A stretch of DNA of 64,000 nt from Mycolicibacterium flavescens (GCA_900637135.1 LR134353.1:1240001-1304000), one strand, 5' to 3'. Numbered from the stretch's first letter, positions 1-10,861 are shown. Made by a program: numbers and translations. Notes: generated by a model from the letters alone, not told the origin.

Positions 1-126
1 GCCGCGCAGACCGTTGAGTTCCGCCTTGCGGACCTGGTGCACCACGACCGGGCAGCGCTTACACCGGGGCTTGCTGCGGCAGCACTTCTTCTTCGGCTTG
101 AGGTCGGCGAGCTTGCTGGGCTTCAA
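1..126 (-). CDS. small Cys/Lys/Arg-rich protein (partial, runs off window)
   Basis: A reading frame enters from the window edge on the minus strand. From a TTG at 126-124 it reads MKPSKLADLKPKKKCC and continues with CRSKPRCKRCPVVV to the edge without a stop. It has a CC pair followed by CRS..RCKRC spacing, so four or five closely spaced cysteines in a very basic context, which suggests metal or nucleic acid binding (inference). No ATG or GTG lies in frame between the TTG and the divergent typA start, so TTG is the only visible start. I recall short proteins like this annotated as hypothetical in mycobacteria but know no function. Confidence 0.55.
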   Translation of the reverse strand, partial: MKPSKLADLKPKKKCCRSKPRCKRCPVVVHQVRKAELNGLRG

Positions 127-181
127 GTGACGGACATCTCTCGTTTTCGTGATCGGCCGACCGCACTGCGACAATCTCGAA

Positions 182-2071
182 GTGGATTTTAGGAACGTCG
201 CCATCGTGGCACACGTCGACCACGGGAAGACGACCCTGGTCGACGCCATGCTGCGTCAGTCGGGCGCGCTCACACACCGTGGTGACGACGCCACCGAACG
301 CATCATGGACTCCGGTGACCTCGAGCGCGAAAAAGGCATCACGATCCTCGCCAAGAACACCGCCGTGCACCGCCACCACGCCGACGGCAACGTGACCGTC
401 ATCAACGTCATCGACACCCCGGGACACGCCGATTTCGGCGGCGAGGTCGAACGCGGGCTGTCCATGGTCGACGGTGTGCTGCTGCTGGTCGATGCGTCCG
501 AGGGGCCGCTGCCGCAGACCCGCTTCGTGCTGCGCAAGGCGCTGGCCGCCCATCTGCCGGTGATCCTGGTGGTCAACAAGACCGACCGCCCCGACGCCCG
601 GATCAGCGAGGTCGTCTCCGACAGCCACGACCTGCTGCTGGACGTCGCATCGGACCTCGATGAGGAAGCGCAGATGGCGGCCGAAGAGGCGCTCGGGCTG
701 CCGACGCTGTACGCGTCGGGCCGGGCCGGCATCGCCAGCACCACCGAGCCCGCCAACGGCGAGAACCCGGACGGCACCAACCTCGACCCGCTGTTCGACG
801 TGCTGATGGAGCACATCCCGCCGCCCACCGGTGACTCCGAAGCCCCGCTGCAGGCGCTGGTCACCAACCTCGACGCCTCGGCGTTCCTGGGCCGCTTGGC
901 GCTGGTCCGCATCTACAACGGCAAGCTGCGCAAGGGCCAGCAGGTCGCCTGGATGCGCGAAGTCGACGGCGTACCGGTCGTCACGAACGCCAAGATCACC
1001 GAGCTGCTGGCCACCGTCGGCGTCGAACGCAATCCGACCGACGAGGCCATCGCCGGCGATATCGTCGCCGTCGCGGGCATGCCCGAGATCATGATCGGCG
1101 ACACGCTCGCCGATCCGGACCATGCGCACGCGCTGCCGCGCATCAGCGTCGACGAGCCGGCCATCTCGGTCACCATCGGCACCAACACCTCACCGCTGGC
1201 GGGCAAGGTGTCCGGCCACAAGCTCACCGCGCGGATGGTGCGCAACCGCCTGGACCAGGAACTGGTCGGCAACGTGTCGATCAAGGTCGTCGACATCGGC
1301 AGGCCCGATGCGTGGGAGGTGCAGGGCCGCGGCGAACTGGCGCTGGCCGTGCTCGTCGAGCAGATGCGCCGCGAGGGTTTCGAGCTGACCGTCGGCAAGC
1401 CGCAGGTGGTGACCCGCACCATCGACGGCAAGCTGCACGAGCCGTACGAGGCGATGACCATCGACTGTCCCGAGGAGTTCGTCGGCGCCATCACGCAGCT
1501 GATGGCCGCACGCAAGGGCCGCATGGAGGACATGACCAACCACGCCGCGGGCTGGGTGCGGATGGACTTCGTCGTGCCGAGCCGCGGGCTCATCGGGTTT
1601 CGCACCGACTTTTTGACCATCACCCGCGGCACCGGCATCGCCAACGCCGTCTTCGACGGCTACCGGCCGTGGGCGGGGGAGATCCGCGCCCGGCACAGCG
1701 GCTCGCTGGTCTCCGACCGCAGCGGTCAGATCACGCCGTTCGCGATGATCCAGCTCGCCGACCGCGGCCAGTTCTTCGTCGAGCCCGGCCAGGACACCTA
1801 CGAAGGTCAGGTCGTTGGCATCAACCCGCGCGCCGAGGACCTCGACGTCAACGTGACCCGGGAGAAGAAGCTCACCAACATGCGCAGCTCGACGGCCGAC
1901 GTCATCGAAACCCTGGCCCGGCCGCTGGAACTGACCCTGGAACAAGCCATGGAGTTCTGCGCCGAGGACGAATGCGTCGAGGTCACCCCCGAGGTCGTCC
2001 GCGTGCGCAAGGTGGAGTTGAACGCGAGCCTGCGCGCAAGGGCCAAGGCGCGCGCGAAGGCCCGCGGCTGA
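182..2071 (+). CDS. typA: ribosome-associated translational GTPase TypA/BipA
   Basis: This is a GTPase of the elongation-factor family that binds the 70S ribosome and helps ribosome assembly and stress adaptation. G1 is AHVDHGKT (about residues 10-17), followed by G3 DTPGHAD and G4 NKTD, then EF-Tu domain 2, EF-G domain V-like and the BipA-specific C-terminal domain, ending in a basic Arg/Lys/Ala tail. The 629 residues match the usual 610-640. I use the GTG at 182 (product [16 protein letters not shown]) rather than the GTG at 149, because the family starts right before the G1 loop and a -10-like GACAAT lies 6 nt upstream, consistent with leaderless translation. It is followed by lpqW, as in M. 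tuberculosis. Confidence 0.96.
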   Translation: MDFRNVAIVAHVDHGKTTLVDAMLRQSGALTHRGDDATERIMDSGDLEREKGITILAKNTAVHRHHADGNVTVINVIDTPGHADFGGEVERGLSMVDGVLLLVDASEGPLPQTRFVLRKALAAHLPVILVVNKTDRPDARISEVVSDSHDLLLDVASDLDEEAQMAAEEALGLPTLYASGRAGIASTTEPANGENPDGTNLDPLFDVLMEHIPPPTGDSEAPLQALVTNLDASAFLGRLALVRIYNGKLRKGQQVAWMREVDGVPVVTNAKITELLATVGVERNPTDEAIAGDIVAVAGMPEIMIGDTLADPDHAHALPRISVDEPAISVTIGTNTSPLAGKVSGHKLTARMVRNRLDQELVGNVSIKVVDIGRPDAWEVQGRGELALAVLVEQMRREGFELTVGKPQVVTRTIDGKLHEPYEAMTIDCPEEFVGAITQLMAARKGRMEDMTNHAAGWVRMDFVVPSRGLIGFRTDFLTITRGTGIANAVFDGYRPWAGEIRARHSGSLVSDRSGQITPFAMIQLADRGQFFVEPGQDTYEGQVVGINPRAEDLDVNVTREKKLTNMRSSTADVIETLARPLELTLEQAMEFCAEDECVEVTPEVVRVRKVELNASLRARAKARAKARG

Positions 2072-2127
2072 AACCGGCGGTCGCCGATCGGGCGGGTGCC
2101 TCAAAGTTGCCCGATACCCTGTTGGGC

Positions 2128-3984
2128 GTGCCCGGCCCCCGACGCGTCATCGCCACGTTGTCCGCGATGGTGACACTGTTGGCCGCCTGCACCGTCAGCC
2201 CGCCGCCCGCGCCGCAGAGCACCGATACGCAGCAGCAGCCGCCGCCTCCTCCGTTGAAGGCGACGCAGATCATCATGGCGATCGACTGGATCGGCCCCGG
2301 CTTCAATCCGCATCTGCTGTCCGATCAGTCGCCCGTCAACGCGGCGATCAGCTCGCTCGTGCTGCCTAGTTCCTTCCGGCCCATCGCCGATCCGAAGACC
2401 CCGACCGGGTCGCGGTGGGAACTCGACACCACGCTGCTGGACTCGGCAGAGGTGACGAGCCGAGATCCGTTCACCGTCACCTACAAGATCCGCCCCGAGG
2501 CGTCGTGGACCGACAACGCGCCCATCGCCGCCGACGACTACTGGTACCTGTGGCAGCAGATGGTCAGCCAGCCCGGGGTCGTCGACCCGGCGGGGTACGA
2601 CCTGATCACCGGCGTGCAGTCGGTCGAAGGCGGCAAGACCGCGGTCGTGACGTTCTCGCAGCCGTATCCGGCGTGGCGCGAGTTGTTCAACGACATCCTC
2701 CCGGCTCACATCGTCAAGGACGTGCCCGGCGGGTTCGCGGCAGGCCTCGCGCGGGCGCTGCCCGTGACGGGCGGTCAGTTCCGCGTCGAGAACATCGACC
2801 CCCAGCGCGACGAAATTCTGCTGGCCCGCAACGACCGGTACTGGGGTCCTCCGGCGAAACCCGATCAGGTGTTGTTCCGCAGGGGTGGCGACTCGGCGGC
2901 GCTGGCCGATTCGATTCGCAACGGTGACACGCAGGTCGCCCAGGTGCACGGCGGGTCGGCCGTGTTCGCCCAACTGTCCGCGATTCCCGACGTGCGCACG
3001 GCGCGCATCGTCACGCCGCGTGTGATGCGCTTGAGTCTGCGGGCCCAGCAGCCCGCGTTGCGGGAGTCGCAGGTCCGCAAGGCGATCCTGGGGTTGCTCG
3101 ACGTCGACCTTCTGGCCGCCGTCGGCGCGGGCGACGACAACACGGTGACGTTGGCTCAGGCTCAGGTGCGCTCACCGTCGGATCCGGGTTACACCCCGAC
3201 CGCGCCGCCCGCGATGGCCAAGGAGGACGCCCTCGGGTTGCTGGCCGACGCGGGGTACGAGGTGGAACCCGTCGTGACCAGTGCGCCGCCTACACCGGGA
3301 ACCCCCCCACCGGACGGCGACCGTGGGCGCATCGCCAGGAACGGTGAGCCGTTGACGTTGGTGATCGGGGTGGCGGCCAACGACCCGACGTCGGTGGCCG
3401 TGGCCAACACCGCGGCCGACCAACTGCGCAACGTCGGCATCGCCGCATCGGTGTCGGCGCTCGACCCCGTCGCGCTCTACGACGATGCGTTGCCCAATAA
3501 CCGGGTCGATGCGGTGGTCGGCTGGAATCAGGCGGGCGGCGATCTGGCCACGTCGCTCGCGTCGCGCTACGGCTGCCGGGCGCTGGAGGCGACCCCGGTG
3601 GCGACGGTCCAACCCGGCCCAAGAGCGACTGCTCCCGCGACCCCGGCACCGAGTACGACGCGGCCCACACCCACCGCGACGACGCCGAGTCCACAGCCCG
3701 AACCCGAAACCGACGAACTGGTTCAGGCGCCGAGCAACATCACCGGGATGTGCGATCGCAGCATTCAGCCGAAGATCGACGCCGCGCTCGATGGCAGCGA
3801 AGATATCGCCGATGTCATCACCGCCGTCGAACCGCGCCTGTGGAACATGGCGACCGTGCTGCCGATCCTGCAGGACACCACGATCGTGGCGTCGGGCCCG
3901 AGCGTGCAGAACGTCAGCCTGTCCGGTGCCGTGCCGGTCGGCATCGTCGGTGACGCCGGCGAATGGGTGAAGACCAAGCAGTAG
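2128..3984 (+). CDS. lpqW: lipoprotein LpqW, lipoarabinomannan biosynthesis modulator
   Basis: This is a substrate-binding-like (SBP family 5, oligopeptide/nickel type) lipoprotein that in mycobacteria influences the flow of phosphatidylinositol mannosides into lipomannan and lipoarabinomannan. A short hydrophobic signal ends in the lipobox LLAAC around residue 22, followed by a Pro/Gln-rich linker and the [20 protein letters not shown] block typical of LpqW. The interior has a Pro/Thr/Ala-rich insertion near residues 490-530. The product has 618 residues, close to the M. tuberculosis protein. GTG at 2128 is chosen because a TACCCT -10 box lies 7 nt upstream and the lipobox is then correctly placed. 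Confidence 0.93.
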   Translation: MPGPRRVIATLSAMVTLLAACTVSPPPAPQSTDTQQQPPPPPLKATQIIMAIDWIGPGFNPHLLSDQSPVNAAISSLVLPSSFRPIADPKTPTGSRWELDTTLLDSAEVTSRDPFTVTYKIRPEASWTDNAPIAADDYWYLWQQMVSQPGVVDPAGYDLITGVQSVEGGKTAVVTFSQPYPAWRELFNDILPAHIVKDVPGGFAAGLARALPVTGGQFRVENIDPQRDEILLARNDRYWGPPAKPDQVLFRRGGDSAALADSIRNGDTQVAQVHGGSAVFAQLSAIPDVRTARIVTPRVMRLSLRAQQPALRESQVRKAILGLLDVDLLAAVGAGDDNTVTLAQAQVRSPSDPGYTPTAPPAMAKEDALGLLADAGYEVEPVVTSAPPTPGTPPPDGDRGRIARNGEPLTLVIGVAANDPTSVAVANTAADQLRNVGIAASVSALDPVALYDDALPNNRVDAVVGWNQAGGDLATSLASRYGCRALEATPVATVQPGPRATAPATPAPSTTRPTPTATTPSPQPEPETDELVQAPSNITGMCDRSIQPKIDAALDGSEDIADVITAVEPRLWNMATVLPILQDTTIVASGPSVQNVSLSGAVPVGIVGDAGEWVKTKQ

Positions 3985-3988
3985 CGCC

Positions 3989-5221
3989 TCACCCGCCGGT
4001 AATGGCCCGCCTGTCGCGCAGCACGCGCAAGCCGTGTGCGGCGAACGCCGCGATTGCGAACACCACCAGCAGCCAGTAGGGCGGATGCGCGAGCTCCCAG
4101 ACAAACAGCGCCGCGAACGCCGGTGCGCGCTGGGTGATCGCCAGCACGCCCGCTGCACACGTCAACGACAAGGCCGAGACGGGGAGGTCCGTTCCCGCCC
4201 ACTGATTGAGTGATAGGGCGACGAGCGACCCAGCGGCCGCACCCGTCGCCAACGCCGGAGTGATCAGGCCGCCGACCGCGCCGGCGCGCAGGAACACCGC
4301 GGTGAGAAGCGGCTTCAGCAGCAGGATCATGGCGGCCGCGCCGAGCGTGAGCCCGTTGTTGACGCTGACAGTGAGAATGCTTCTGCCGTTACCCGGCAAT
4401 TCGGGCCACCAGATCGAGCACACGCCGGTCAGCAGGCCGGCCGCGGCGATCGCGGGAACCAGCATCGATGAGCGCATCTGGATCCGTGGCCGGGCGGCGG
4501 TCATGACGCGGTCGAAGGCCAAGCCGACCGCGGCGGCCAGCGGCGAGATGGCCACCGCCAGAAACGCGAACAGTGGCGACAGCTCGAAGTCGGGCCAGGT
4601 CAACGCGTGCTCGAGATGGGTGACCGGAGCCGCCACCGCCACGGCCAGGCTCGACGTGATCAGCGCCGCGCCGACCGCACGCGGATGCCAGGTTCGGAGC
4701 AGGATGCTTGCGGTGAACAAGGCCCCACCCAACGGCACGCTGTACACCGCGCCGAGCCCGGCGCCGGCGGCGCAGGCGAGCAGGATCTCGCGATCGCGCG
4801 CAGTCAGGGCGAGCCGTGTCGTCCCGAAATCGCCGAGCGCGGCGGCGATCTGGCGCGGCGCGCTCTCACGCCCCAGCGATGCGCCCGATCCGACGAGCAG
4901 CACCTGAAGTGCGGCGTCTATGCACAACGGCACGCGGGGCAGTGGGCGGGGTTCCCTGATGGCCGAGGACAACGACGGAATCTCGGTGCGCCGACGCAGC
5001 AGCCACCACCCGAAACCGGCAAGCGCCCCGCCGATCATCGGGCCTGCGGCGCGCCGGACCGGACTGCTCCCGCCGATACCGGTGAGCAGGGTACCGAACG
5101 AGTAGTGGTACGTGAGGTGTTCGACGCCGTGCAGGAGCAGCGTCGTGGCCGCACCCGCGACGCCTGCGAGCAGACCGATGACGATGATCGCGCAACCGAA
5201 CTCCACGGTGCGCCGGGACAC
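3989..5221 (-). CDS. ClC-family chloride channel / proton-chloride antiporter
   Basis: This is an integral membrane protein of about 410 residues with some ten hydrophobic segments. The ClC signature [14 protein letters not shown] matches the GxGxxxGREGP selectivity motif, with Ser instead of Gly and Ala instead of Pro at its end; a second ClC segment, [18 protein letters not shown], follows near the C terminus. It probably moves chloride across the plasma membrane, perhaps coupled to protons; the transport mode cannot be read here. GTG at 5221 is chosen because TACATT lies exactly 6 nt upstream. It is convergent with lpqW (4 bp apart) and divergent from mshB with a 39-bp gap. I do not recall a ClC gene here in M. 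tuberculosis. Confidence 0.88.
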   Translation of the reverse strand: MSRRTVEFGCAIIVIGLLAGVAGAATTLLLHGVEHLTYHYSFGTLLTGIGGSSPVRRAAGPMIGGALAGFGWWLLRRRTEIPSLSSAIREPRPLPRVPLCIDAALQVLLVGSGASLGRESAPRQIAAALGDFGTTRLALTARDREILLACAAGAGLGAVYSVPLGGALFTASILLRTWHPRAVGAALITSSLAVAVAAPVTHLEHALTWPDFELSPLFAFLAVAISPLAAAVGLAFDRVMTAARPRIQMRSSMLVPAIAAAGLLTGVCSIWWPELPGNGRSILTVSVNNGLTLGAAAMILLLKPLLTAVFLRAGAVGGLITPALATGAAAGSLVALSLNQWAGTDLPVSALSLTCAAGVLAITQRAPAFAALFVWELAHPPYWLLVVFAIAAFAAHGLRVLRDRRAITGG

Positions 5222-5260
5222 CTCGTGAATGTATGCCAGCCGGCAGGCAAGCTGGTGCGA

Positions 5261-6151
5261 ATGGAACGCGATGACCCCAGCGGTGGGCGGCTGTTGTTCG
5301 TGCACGCCCATCCCGACGACGAGACGCTGACCACCGGCGCCACGATCGCCCACTACGTCGGCCGCGGCGCGCAGGTGCGCGTAGTGACATGCACGCTCGG
5401 CGAAGAGGGCGAGGTCATCGGCGAGCGGTGGGCCCACCTGGCCGTGGACGAGGCCGATCAGCTCGGCGGCTACCGCATCGGCGAGCTGACCGCGGCGCTG
5501 AACGCGCTGGGCCTCGACGAACCGGAGTTCCTCGGCGGGGCCGGGCGCTGGCGCGACTCGGGGATGGCGGGCACACTGCGCCGGCACCACCAGAGGTTCA
5601 TCGACGCCGATCCCGCCGAGTCCGTGGGTGCGCTGGTCGAAATCATCCGTGAGCTGCGCCCGCACGTCGTCGTCACCTACGACCCGCAAGGGGGTTACGG
5701 CCATCCCGACCACATCCACACCCACGAGGTGACGATGGCCGCCGTGGCCGCCGCCGAAGGGTCGGGGTTTCCTGGCGAGCCGTGGGCCGTGCCGAAGGTC
5801 TACTGGGCGGTGACGTCCAGGAACGCGATCGCCGAGGGGCTCGCCAGGATCGACGATGCACCCGCCGAGTGGACCCGGGTGACCGTGGACGAGGTGCCGT
5901 TCGGCTATCCCGACAACGAGATCGACGCGGTGATCGACGATCCCGGACAGTTGAGCGCCAAGGTGGCGGCGATGCGCGCGCACGCGACGCAGATCACCGT
6001 CGCCCCGGACGATCGCTCGTTCGCGCTGTCCAACAACATCGCGCTACCGGTCGGCGGGGTCGAGCACTACATCCTGGCCGCAGGTACGGCCGGTGAACGC
6101 GACAGCCGAGGCTGGGAAACCGATCTGCTCGCCGGACTGGACCTTCGATAG
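5261..6151 (+). CDS. mshB: GlcNAc-Ins deacetylase MshB (mycothiol biosynthesis)
   Basis: This is the zinc deacetylase that removes the acetyl group from 1-O-(2-acetamido-2-deoxy-glucopyranosyl)-myo-inositol, the second dedicated step of mycothiol synthesis. AHPDDE carries ligands His17 and Asp20 and base Asp19; [11 protein letters not shown] supplies His148 and His151. The M. tuberculosis equivalents are His13, Asp15, Asp16, His144 and His147. [12 protein letters not shown] and [14 protein letters not shown] are strongly conserved in MshB. The product is 296 residues, the normal size. The ATG lies in the short gap to the divergent ClC gene; no clear Shine-Dalgarno sequence is visible. Confidence 0.95.
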   Translation: MERDDPSGGRLLFVHAHPDDETLTTGATIAHYVGRGAQVRVVTCTLGEEGEVIGERWAHLAVDEADQLGGYRIGELTAALNALGLDEPEFLGGAGRWRDSGMAGTLRRHHQRFIDADPAESVGALVEIIRELRPHVVVTYDPQGGYGHPDHIHTHEVTMAAVAAAEGSGFPGEPWAVPKVYWAVTSRNAIAEGLARIDDAPAEWTRVTVDEVPFGYPDNEIDAVIDDPGQLSAKVAAMRAHATQITVAPDDRSFALSNNIALPVGGVEHYILAAGTAGERDSRGWETDLLAGLDLR

Positions 6152-6208
6152 CGGCGGCGATAGGGAGTAAGCTCGCCCGCAGTCGGCGGCGCGACGAAGG
6201 GACGGCAC

Positions 6209-6316
6209 ATGGATCCAGATCTCGATCCCAACCTGCAGCACTGGCAGGACCGGTTCGACAGCCTGCAGTGGGTGATCGGTTCCCTCACCGGCATGCTGGA
6301 CAGCATCCCGACCTGA
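6209..6316 (+). CDS. possible 35-residue small protein between mshB and the membrane gene
   Basis: The frame begins MDPDLDPNLQHWQDRFDSLQ and ends VIGSLTGMLDSIPT. It is preceded by AAGGGA six bases before the ATG, a good Shine-Dalgarno sequence in a region where many genes have none. The product is acidic at the start and amphipathic afterwards, with no recognised domain. The stop lies 32 bases before the GTG of the next membrane gene, so the two could be co-translated. Support rests on the ribosome binding site and a clean start only. It could also be a leader of the next gene. Confidence 0.42.
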   Translation: MDPDLDPNLQHWQDRFDSLQWVIGSLTGMLDSIPT

Positions 6317-6348
6317 CCTCGCTCACCACCACCGCCGGGCCTCGAAGC

Positions 6349-6705
6349 GTGGCAGTCCTGACGCTGCTGGCCATCGACGGCGTGCTGTGCGCCATCGCTT
6401 CGGCCTTCTTCCTTCCGCTCCGCCTGGGGTCCGTCCCTTTTCCGATCAGCGCGTTGCTCGCCGGCCTGGTCAACGCCGCGCTGGTGTGGGCCGCCACGCA
6501 CTGGACCACGTCGCTGCGGGTTGCGGCCCTTCCGTTGTGGACCTGGCTGTTGACGGTGGGGCTGATGACGCTGGGTGGACCGGGAGACGACCTGATCTTC
6601 GGCGGCGCCGGCGTGCTGGAGTTCGCGGCGCTGCTGCTCATCGTGCTCGGCACGCTGCCGCCTGCGGCGGTGCTGCGGGCGTACGTGAAGCGAGGACTAG
6701 GGTGA
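6349..6705 (+). CDS. small integral membrane protein (Rv1171-like position)
   Basis: This is a hydrophobic protein of about 118 residues with four predicted membrane segments, beginning AVLTLLAIDGVLCAIASAFF and containing SLRVAALPLWTWLLTVGLM and LEFAALLLIVLGTLPP. A conserved-looking loop GGPGDDLIFGGAG joins the last two helices. It occupies the place of Rv1171 between mshB and fbiC. No catalytic motif is seen and the function is unknown. GTG at 6349 starts right before the first helix; a GTG at 6268 would add 27 polar residues that overlap the preceding small frame, so I consider it less likely. Confidence 0.72.
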   Translation: MAVLTLLAIDGVLCAIASAFFLPLRLGSVPFPISALLAGLVNAALVWAATHWTTSLRVAALPLWTWLLTVGLMTLGGPGDDLIFGGAGVLEFAALLLIVLGTLPPAAVLRAYVKRGLG

Positions 6706-6748
6706 CCCGTATGTCAGGCGTACGGCACGCGCAAGCGGTTTCACCATG

Positions 6749-6772
6749 TGAGACCGGATCTGAGACCGGATC
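6749..6772. repeat. 12-bp perfect tandem duplication upstream of fbiC
   Basis: TGAGACCGGATC occurs twice head to tail at 6749-6760 and 6761-6772, 46 bases before the fbiC GTG. It could be a regulatory direct repeat or a replication slip; nothing in the sequence decides. Confidence 0.6.
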
Positions 6773-6817
6773 TGCGTCGGAGGGGATGAAACTCGTCGGC
6801 GGCGGGGTTACAGGGGA

Positions 6818-9397
6818 GTGGCTCTGAACCCTCAGCGCGGCGCCGATCTGCCCGACCCGGTGATCTCACCGAAGCCCGATCAGCCCAGTCCTGCGGCGCT
6901 GCGGCGGGTACTGCGACGCGCACGCGACGGGGTGGCGCTCAACGTGGACGAAGCCGCGATCGCGATGACCGCCCGCGGCGAGCAGTTGGCCGAGTTGTGT
7001 ACCAGCGCATCACGGGTGCGCGACGCCGGACTCGAGGCAGCAGGGCGGCGCGGGCCCTCGGGACAGCTACCGGTCAGCTACTCGCGCAAAGTATTCATTC
7101 CCGTCACGCATCTGTGCCGCGACACCTGCCACTACTGCACGTTCGTCACCGTTCCCGGCCGGCTGCGTGCGCAGGGCAAGGGCATGTACATGGAGCCCGA
7201 CGAGATTCTCGACGTCGCGCGGCGCGGGGCCGAATTGGGTTGCAAGGAAGCGTTGTTCACGCTCGGTGACCGCCCCGAAGCGCGGTGGGACGAGGCCCGC
7301 CAGTGGCTCGACGAGCGGGGTTACGACTCCACGCTGGACTACGTGCGCGCGATGGCGATCCGCGTCCTCGAAGAGGCCGGACTGCTGCCACACCTGAATC
7401 CCGGCGTGATGAGTTGGTCGGAACTGTCCCGGCTCAAGCCGGTCGCACCGTCGATGGGCATGATGCTCGAAACCACCTCGCGGCGGCTGTACGAGACGCG
7501 CGGCGCGGCTCATTTCGGCAGCCCGGACAAGGACCCCGAGGTTCGGCTGCGGACCCTGGCCGACGCGGGTCGGCTGTCGATCCCGTTCACCACGGGCCTG
7601 CTCGTCGGAATCGGTGAGACGCTTGTCGAGCGGGCCGAGACCATTCACGCGATCCGCCGGTCGCACAAGGAGTTCGGGCACGTTCAGGAAGTGATCGTGC
7701 AGAACTTCCGGGCCAAGGACCACACCGCGATGGCCTCATCGCCGGACGCGGAGTTCGAGGACTTCCTGGCCACCATCGCGGTCACCCGGCTGGTGCTGGG
7801 ACCCAAGATGCGGGTTCAGGCACCGCCGAACCTCGTGTCGCGCAACGAGTGTCTGGCCCTCGTCGGGGCCGGGGTCGACGACTGGGGCGGTGTCTCGCCG
7901 CTCACCCCCGACCACGTCAACCCCGAACGCCCGTGGCCTGCACTCGACGAGCTGGCCGCGGTGACCGCCGACGCCGGCTACGACCTGGTGCAGCGGCTCA
8001 CCGCGCAGCCGCAGTACGTGCAGGCGGGTGCGGCGTGGATCGACCCGCGGGTGCGGGGCCACGTCGACGCGCTTGCCGACCCCGACACCGGTTTCGCGCT
8101 GGACGTCAACCCGGTCGGGCGGCCGTGGCAAGAGCCCGATGAGGCGTCGGAGTCGTTGGGCCGCACCGACCTTCACTCCGCGATCGACGACGCCGGCCGG
8201 CTCACCGAGACCCGCAGCGACCTCGACAGCGCGTTCGGCGACTGGGAGTCGATCCGTGAGAAGATCTCCGAACTCGCGGCCAGGGCACCCGAACGCATCG
8301 ACACCGATGTGCTGGCGGCGTTGCGCGCCGCCGAACGCGATCCGGCCGGGCTGTCGGACGACGCGTACCTGGCGCTGGCGTGTGCCGACGGTCCGGCATT
8401 GGATGCGGTTGGCGCGCTTGCCGATTCGCTGCGCCGCGACGCCGTCGGGGAGGACGTCACGTTCGTCGTCAACCGCAACATCAACTTCACCAACATCTGC
8501 TACACCGGTTGCCGGTTCTGTGCCTTCGCCCAGCGTAAAGGCGACGCCGATGCGTATTCGCTGTCGGTGGACGAGGTCGCCGACCGGGCGTGGGAGGCGC
8601 ACGTCGCGGGCGCGACCGAGGTGTGCATGCAGGGCGGTATCGACCCCGAACTGCCCGTCACCGGCTACGCCGATCTGGTGCGCGCGGTGAAGAAGCGGGT
8701 GCCGTCGATGCATGTACATGCGTTCTCGCCGATGGAGATCGCCAACGGTGTCACCCGCAGCGGCCTGTCGATTCGCGAATGGCTGACGTCGTTGCGCGAG
8801 GCGGGCTTGGGCAGCATCCCGGGCACCGCGGCAGAGATTCTCGACGACGAAGTGCGATGGGTGCTGACGAAAGGCAAGCTGCCGACGTCCATGTGGATCG
8901 AGGTCGTGACGACCGCCCACGAGGTCGGTCTGCGGTCCAGCTCGACGATGATGTACGGCCACGTCGACCAGCCCCGACACTGGGTCGGCCACCTACGGGT
9001 GTTGCGCGAAATCCAGGACCGCACCGGCGGGTTCACGGAGTTCGTGCCGCTGCCGTTCGTGCACCAGAGCTCGCCGCTGTATCTGGCCGGCGGCGCGCGG
9101 CCGGGCCCGACGCACCGCGACAACCGCGCCGTGCACGCGCTCGCGCGCATCATGCTGCACGGCCGGATCTCCAACATCCAGACCAGCTGGGTCAAACTCG
9201 GCGTCGAGCGCACCCAGGTGATGCTCACCGGCGGGGCCAACGACCTCGGCGGCACCTTGATGGAGGAGACGATCTCGAGGATGGCCGGTTCGGAGTTCGG
9301 CTCCTACAAGACGGTCGAGGAACTCGTCTCGATCGCCGAGGGCATCGGCCGCCCGGCGCGCCAGCGTTCCACGACGTACGCCCCCCTCGCCGCCTAG
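6818..9397 (+). CDS. fbiC: bifunctional FO synthase (CofG-CofH fusion) FbiC
   Basis: FbiC makes FO (7,8-didemethyl-8-hydroxy-5-deazariboflavin), the chromophore of coenzyme F420, from tyrosine and 5-amino-6-ribitylamino-uracil. It has two radical-SAM halves: an N-terminal CofG domain with CRDTCHYC (Cys100, Cys104, Cys107) and a C-terminal CofH domain with CYTGCRFC (Cys561, Cys565, Cys568), each binding a 4Fe-4S cluster. The 859 residues fit the actinobacterial fusion; archaea split it into two proteins. GTG at 6818 gives the expected N terminus. F420 is used by many mycobacterial reductases and activates nitroimidazole prodrugs. Confidence 0.97.
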   Translation: MALNPQRGADLPDPVISPKPDQPSPAALRRVLRRARDGVALNVDEAAIAMTARGEQLAELCTSASRVRDAGLEAAGRRGPSGQLPVSYSRKVFIPVTHLCRDTCHYCTFVTVPGRLRAQGKGMYMEPDEILDVARRGAELGCKEALFTLGDRPEARWDEARQWLDERGYDSTLDYVRAMAIRVLEEAGLLPHLNPGVMSWSELSRLKPVAPSMGMMLETTSRRLYETRGAAHFGSPDKDPEVRLRTLADAGRLSIPFTTGLLVGIGETLVERAETIHAIRRSHKEFGHVQEVIVQNFRAKDHTAMASSPDAEFEDFLATIAVTRLVLGPKMRVQAPPNLVSRNECLALVGAGVDDWGGVSPLTPDHVNPERPWPALDELAAVTADAGYDLVQRLTAQPQYVQAGAAWIDPRVRGHVDALADPDTGFALDVNPVGRPWQEPDEASESLGRTDLHSAIDDAGRLTETRSDLDSAFGDWESIREKISELAARAPERIDTDVLAALRAAERDPAGLSDDAYLALACADGPALDAVGALADSLRRDAVGEDVTFVVNRNINFTNICYTGCRFCAFAQRKGDADAYSLSVDEVADRAWEAHVAGATEVCMQGGIDPELPVTGYADLVRAVKKRVPSMHVHAFSPMEIANGVTRSGLSIREWLTSLREAGLGSIPGTAAEILDDEVRWVLTKGKLPTSMWIEVVTTAHEVGLRSSSTMMYGHVDQPRHWVGHLRVLREIQDRTGGFTEFVPLPFVHQSSPLYLAGGARPGPTHRDNRAVHALARIMLHGRISNIQTSWVKLGVERTQVMLTGGANDLGGTLMEETISRMAGSEFGSYKTVEELVSIAEGIGRPARQRSTTYAPLAA

Positions 9398-9405
9398 CTC
9401 TACTT

Positions 9406-9470
9406 CCGCGAGCGACCGTGTCTGCCCCCCGACACGCCGCGTTCCGGCGAGATTTTGCGGTCGCTCGCGG
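9406..9470. repeat. intergenic inverted-repeat element, copy A
   Basis: Perfect 13-bp arms CCGCGAGCGACCG (9406-9418) and CGGTCGCTCGCGG (9458-9470) enclose a 39-base centre containing GTCTG and CGACACGCCGCG. Copies B (20400-20461) and C (21042-21101, opposite orientation) share this centre but have different, still complementary arms. It lies just after the fbiC stop and may act as a terminator or RNA-stabilising hairpin. Confidence 0.75.
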
Positions 9471-9613
9471 CCTGAGCCGCGGGCCTGAAAGCGCGGGCCT
9501 CGGTTCCGTGACCCCTTCGGAATAAATCCGGACTGTGGTCCGTTTCGATAGGAAGTGCCTCCGATGGCGGACCGGCACCCCGAAGAACCAATCGAAACGA
9601 AGGAGAAGCGAGC

Positions 9614-10162
9614 ATGACCACAGCTGTTAGGACCCCCCTTTCCGTCGGCACCTGGACCATCGACCCCGTGCACTCGACCGTAGGGTTCTCCGTACGCCAC
9701 ATGATGGTGAGCAAGGTTCGCGGCACGTTCGACGACTTCAACGGTGCGATCACCGTCGCCGAGGACGGCACGCCCTCGGTCACCGCCGAAATCAAGGTCG
9801 ACTCCATCAACACCCGTAACGAGCAACGCGACGGCCACCTCAAGTCGGCCGACTTCTTCGACACCGCAGAGCATCCGATCGCCACCTTCACCTCGACCGG
9901 TGTGCGGCCCAACGGCGACACCTATCTCATCGATGGCGACTTCACGCTCAAGGGCGTCACCAAGCCGATCACCCTCGAAGTCGAGTTCAACGGCGTCAAC
10001 CCCGGCATGGGACAGGGCGAGGTCGCCGGCTTTGAGGCCTCAGTTGTGCTGAACCGCAGAGACTTCGGCATCAACATCGACATGCCGCTCGAGACCGGCG
10101 GCGCGGTCGTCGGCGACAAGGTCACCGTCACCCTCGAGATCGAGGCCCTCAAGCAGGCCTGA
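9614..10162 (+). CDS. YceI family protein (lipid-binding lipocalin-like)
   Basis: This is a 182-residue protein of the YceI family, whose members form a beta-barrel that binds polyisoprenoid-type lipids. The start GTWTIDPVHSTVGFSVRHMM is diagnostic, as are GTFDDFNG, DGHLKSADFFD and GDFTLKGVTKPI. No signal peptide is visible, so it is probably cytoplasmic, unlike the periplasmic E. coli protein. The ATG is preceded by a strong AAGGAGAAG. The ligand in mycobacteria is unknown. It appears monocistronic, facing the convergent DUF1353 gene 4 bp away. Confidence 0.93.
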   Translation: MTTAVRTPLSVGTWTIDPVHSTVGFSVRHMMVSKVRGTFDDFNGAITVAEDGTPSVTAEIKVDSINTRNEQRDGHLKSADFFDTAEHPIATFTSTGVRPNGDTYLIDGDFTLKGVTKPITLEVEFNGVNPGMGQGEVAGFEASVVLNRRDFGINIDMPLETGGAVVGDKVTVTLEIEALKQA

Positions 10163-10166
10163 CCCG

Positions 10167-10778
10167 TCAGGTCTTCAACGGCAGCGGTGGTGGTGTCTCG
10201 TCGGGCACCACCACCGCGACGACCGACTCGAGAAGCCAGAACACCACCGTCGCAACCACGATCACCAACGCGGGCACGACGACGATCGGGGCGGCGACGA
10301 GCAGCACCAGAAGCAGGGCGCCCGGCAGATCTCTCCACCAGCCGGCGCCGCCCTTGCCCTGCAGGATCGCGGAGAGTCGAACCGTCGCCCAGATGATCCA
10401 GCGCCGCAGCAGGCTCACGCCGTCGCGCTGCATCTGCAGGCGAAAGCGGTAGTCGGCGGTCCGGCGGTCACACCCCGTGCGCTCCGGAAAGCGCCACAGG
10501 TAGTCGTGGAGGACGGCTGCGCGCGCATAACGCCCGGCGCGGGGCACGAACCAGGCCACCACGCCCGGCACCGACACCAGATCGGTCGCGAAGTCGGCGC
10601 TGACCTCGAATTGCTCATTCGGCCCCTCGAACCCGAGCGGCTGCGTGGTTCGCCATTCGTCCCACGCGCTCTCCTTGAAGACCCGTTTGGTGGCGCGTAC
10701 GGCGTCGACCTCGGCTGCGGTCAGTTGTCGGACATGGAGGACGGCCGTCTTGTCGACGGGCGGGGCGCAACGTTCCAT
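10167..10778 (-). CDS. DUF1353 domain protein with C-terminal membrane segments
   Basis: A 203-residue protein. The DUF1353 core (about residues 40-130) contains DFATDLVSVPGVVAWFVP and the HDYLWRFPER box. The C terminus carries two adjacent hydrophobic stretches (GALLLVLLVAAPIVVVPALV and a following Val-rich segment) and ends in a Pro-rich tail. DUF1353 proteins are often phage- or envelope-associated and have no agreed function. ATG at 10778 is preferred; the frame continues upstream to 10877 through a Cys-rich stretch that could be an extension. Confidence 0.75.
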   Translation of the reverse strand: MERCAPPVDKTAVLHVRQLTAAEVDAVRATKRVFKESAWDEWRTTQPLGFEGPNEQFEVSADFATDLVSVPGVVAWFVPRAGRYARAAVLHDYLWRFPERTGCDRRTADYRFRLQMQRDGVSLLRRWIIWATVRLSAILQGKGGAGWWRDLPGALLLVLLVAAPIVVVPALVIVVATVVFWLLESVVAVVVPDETPPPLPLKT

Positions 10779-10855
10779 CACGCAGGTATAGCAAGGTGGT
10801 CGCGCCGTGCGGTCGAACTGAGGGGTGTCTGCTAGGCAGTTGTATGTGCAACGTT

Positions 10856-10861
10856 TAGTAT
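10856..10861 (+). promoter_or_regulatory. candidate -10 box (TAGTAT) upstream of fdxC
   Basis: TAGTAT sits in the 244-base gap between the divergent DUF1353 and fdxC genes and fits the mycobacterial SigA pattern TAnnnT. No convincing -35 is seen. The leader to the fdxC GTG would be about 155 nt; no other feature was recognised in it besides the fdxC ribosome binding site. Confidence 0.25.

Noticed and set aside
3989..5983. 664-codon frame as a ClC protein with a large N-terminal domain
   Set aside because: The first 250 codons are antisense to mshB and show no domain; the GTG at 5221 with its -10 box is a better start.
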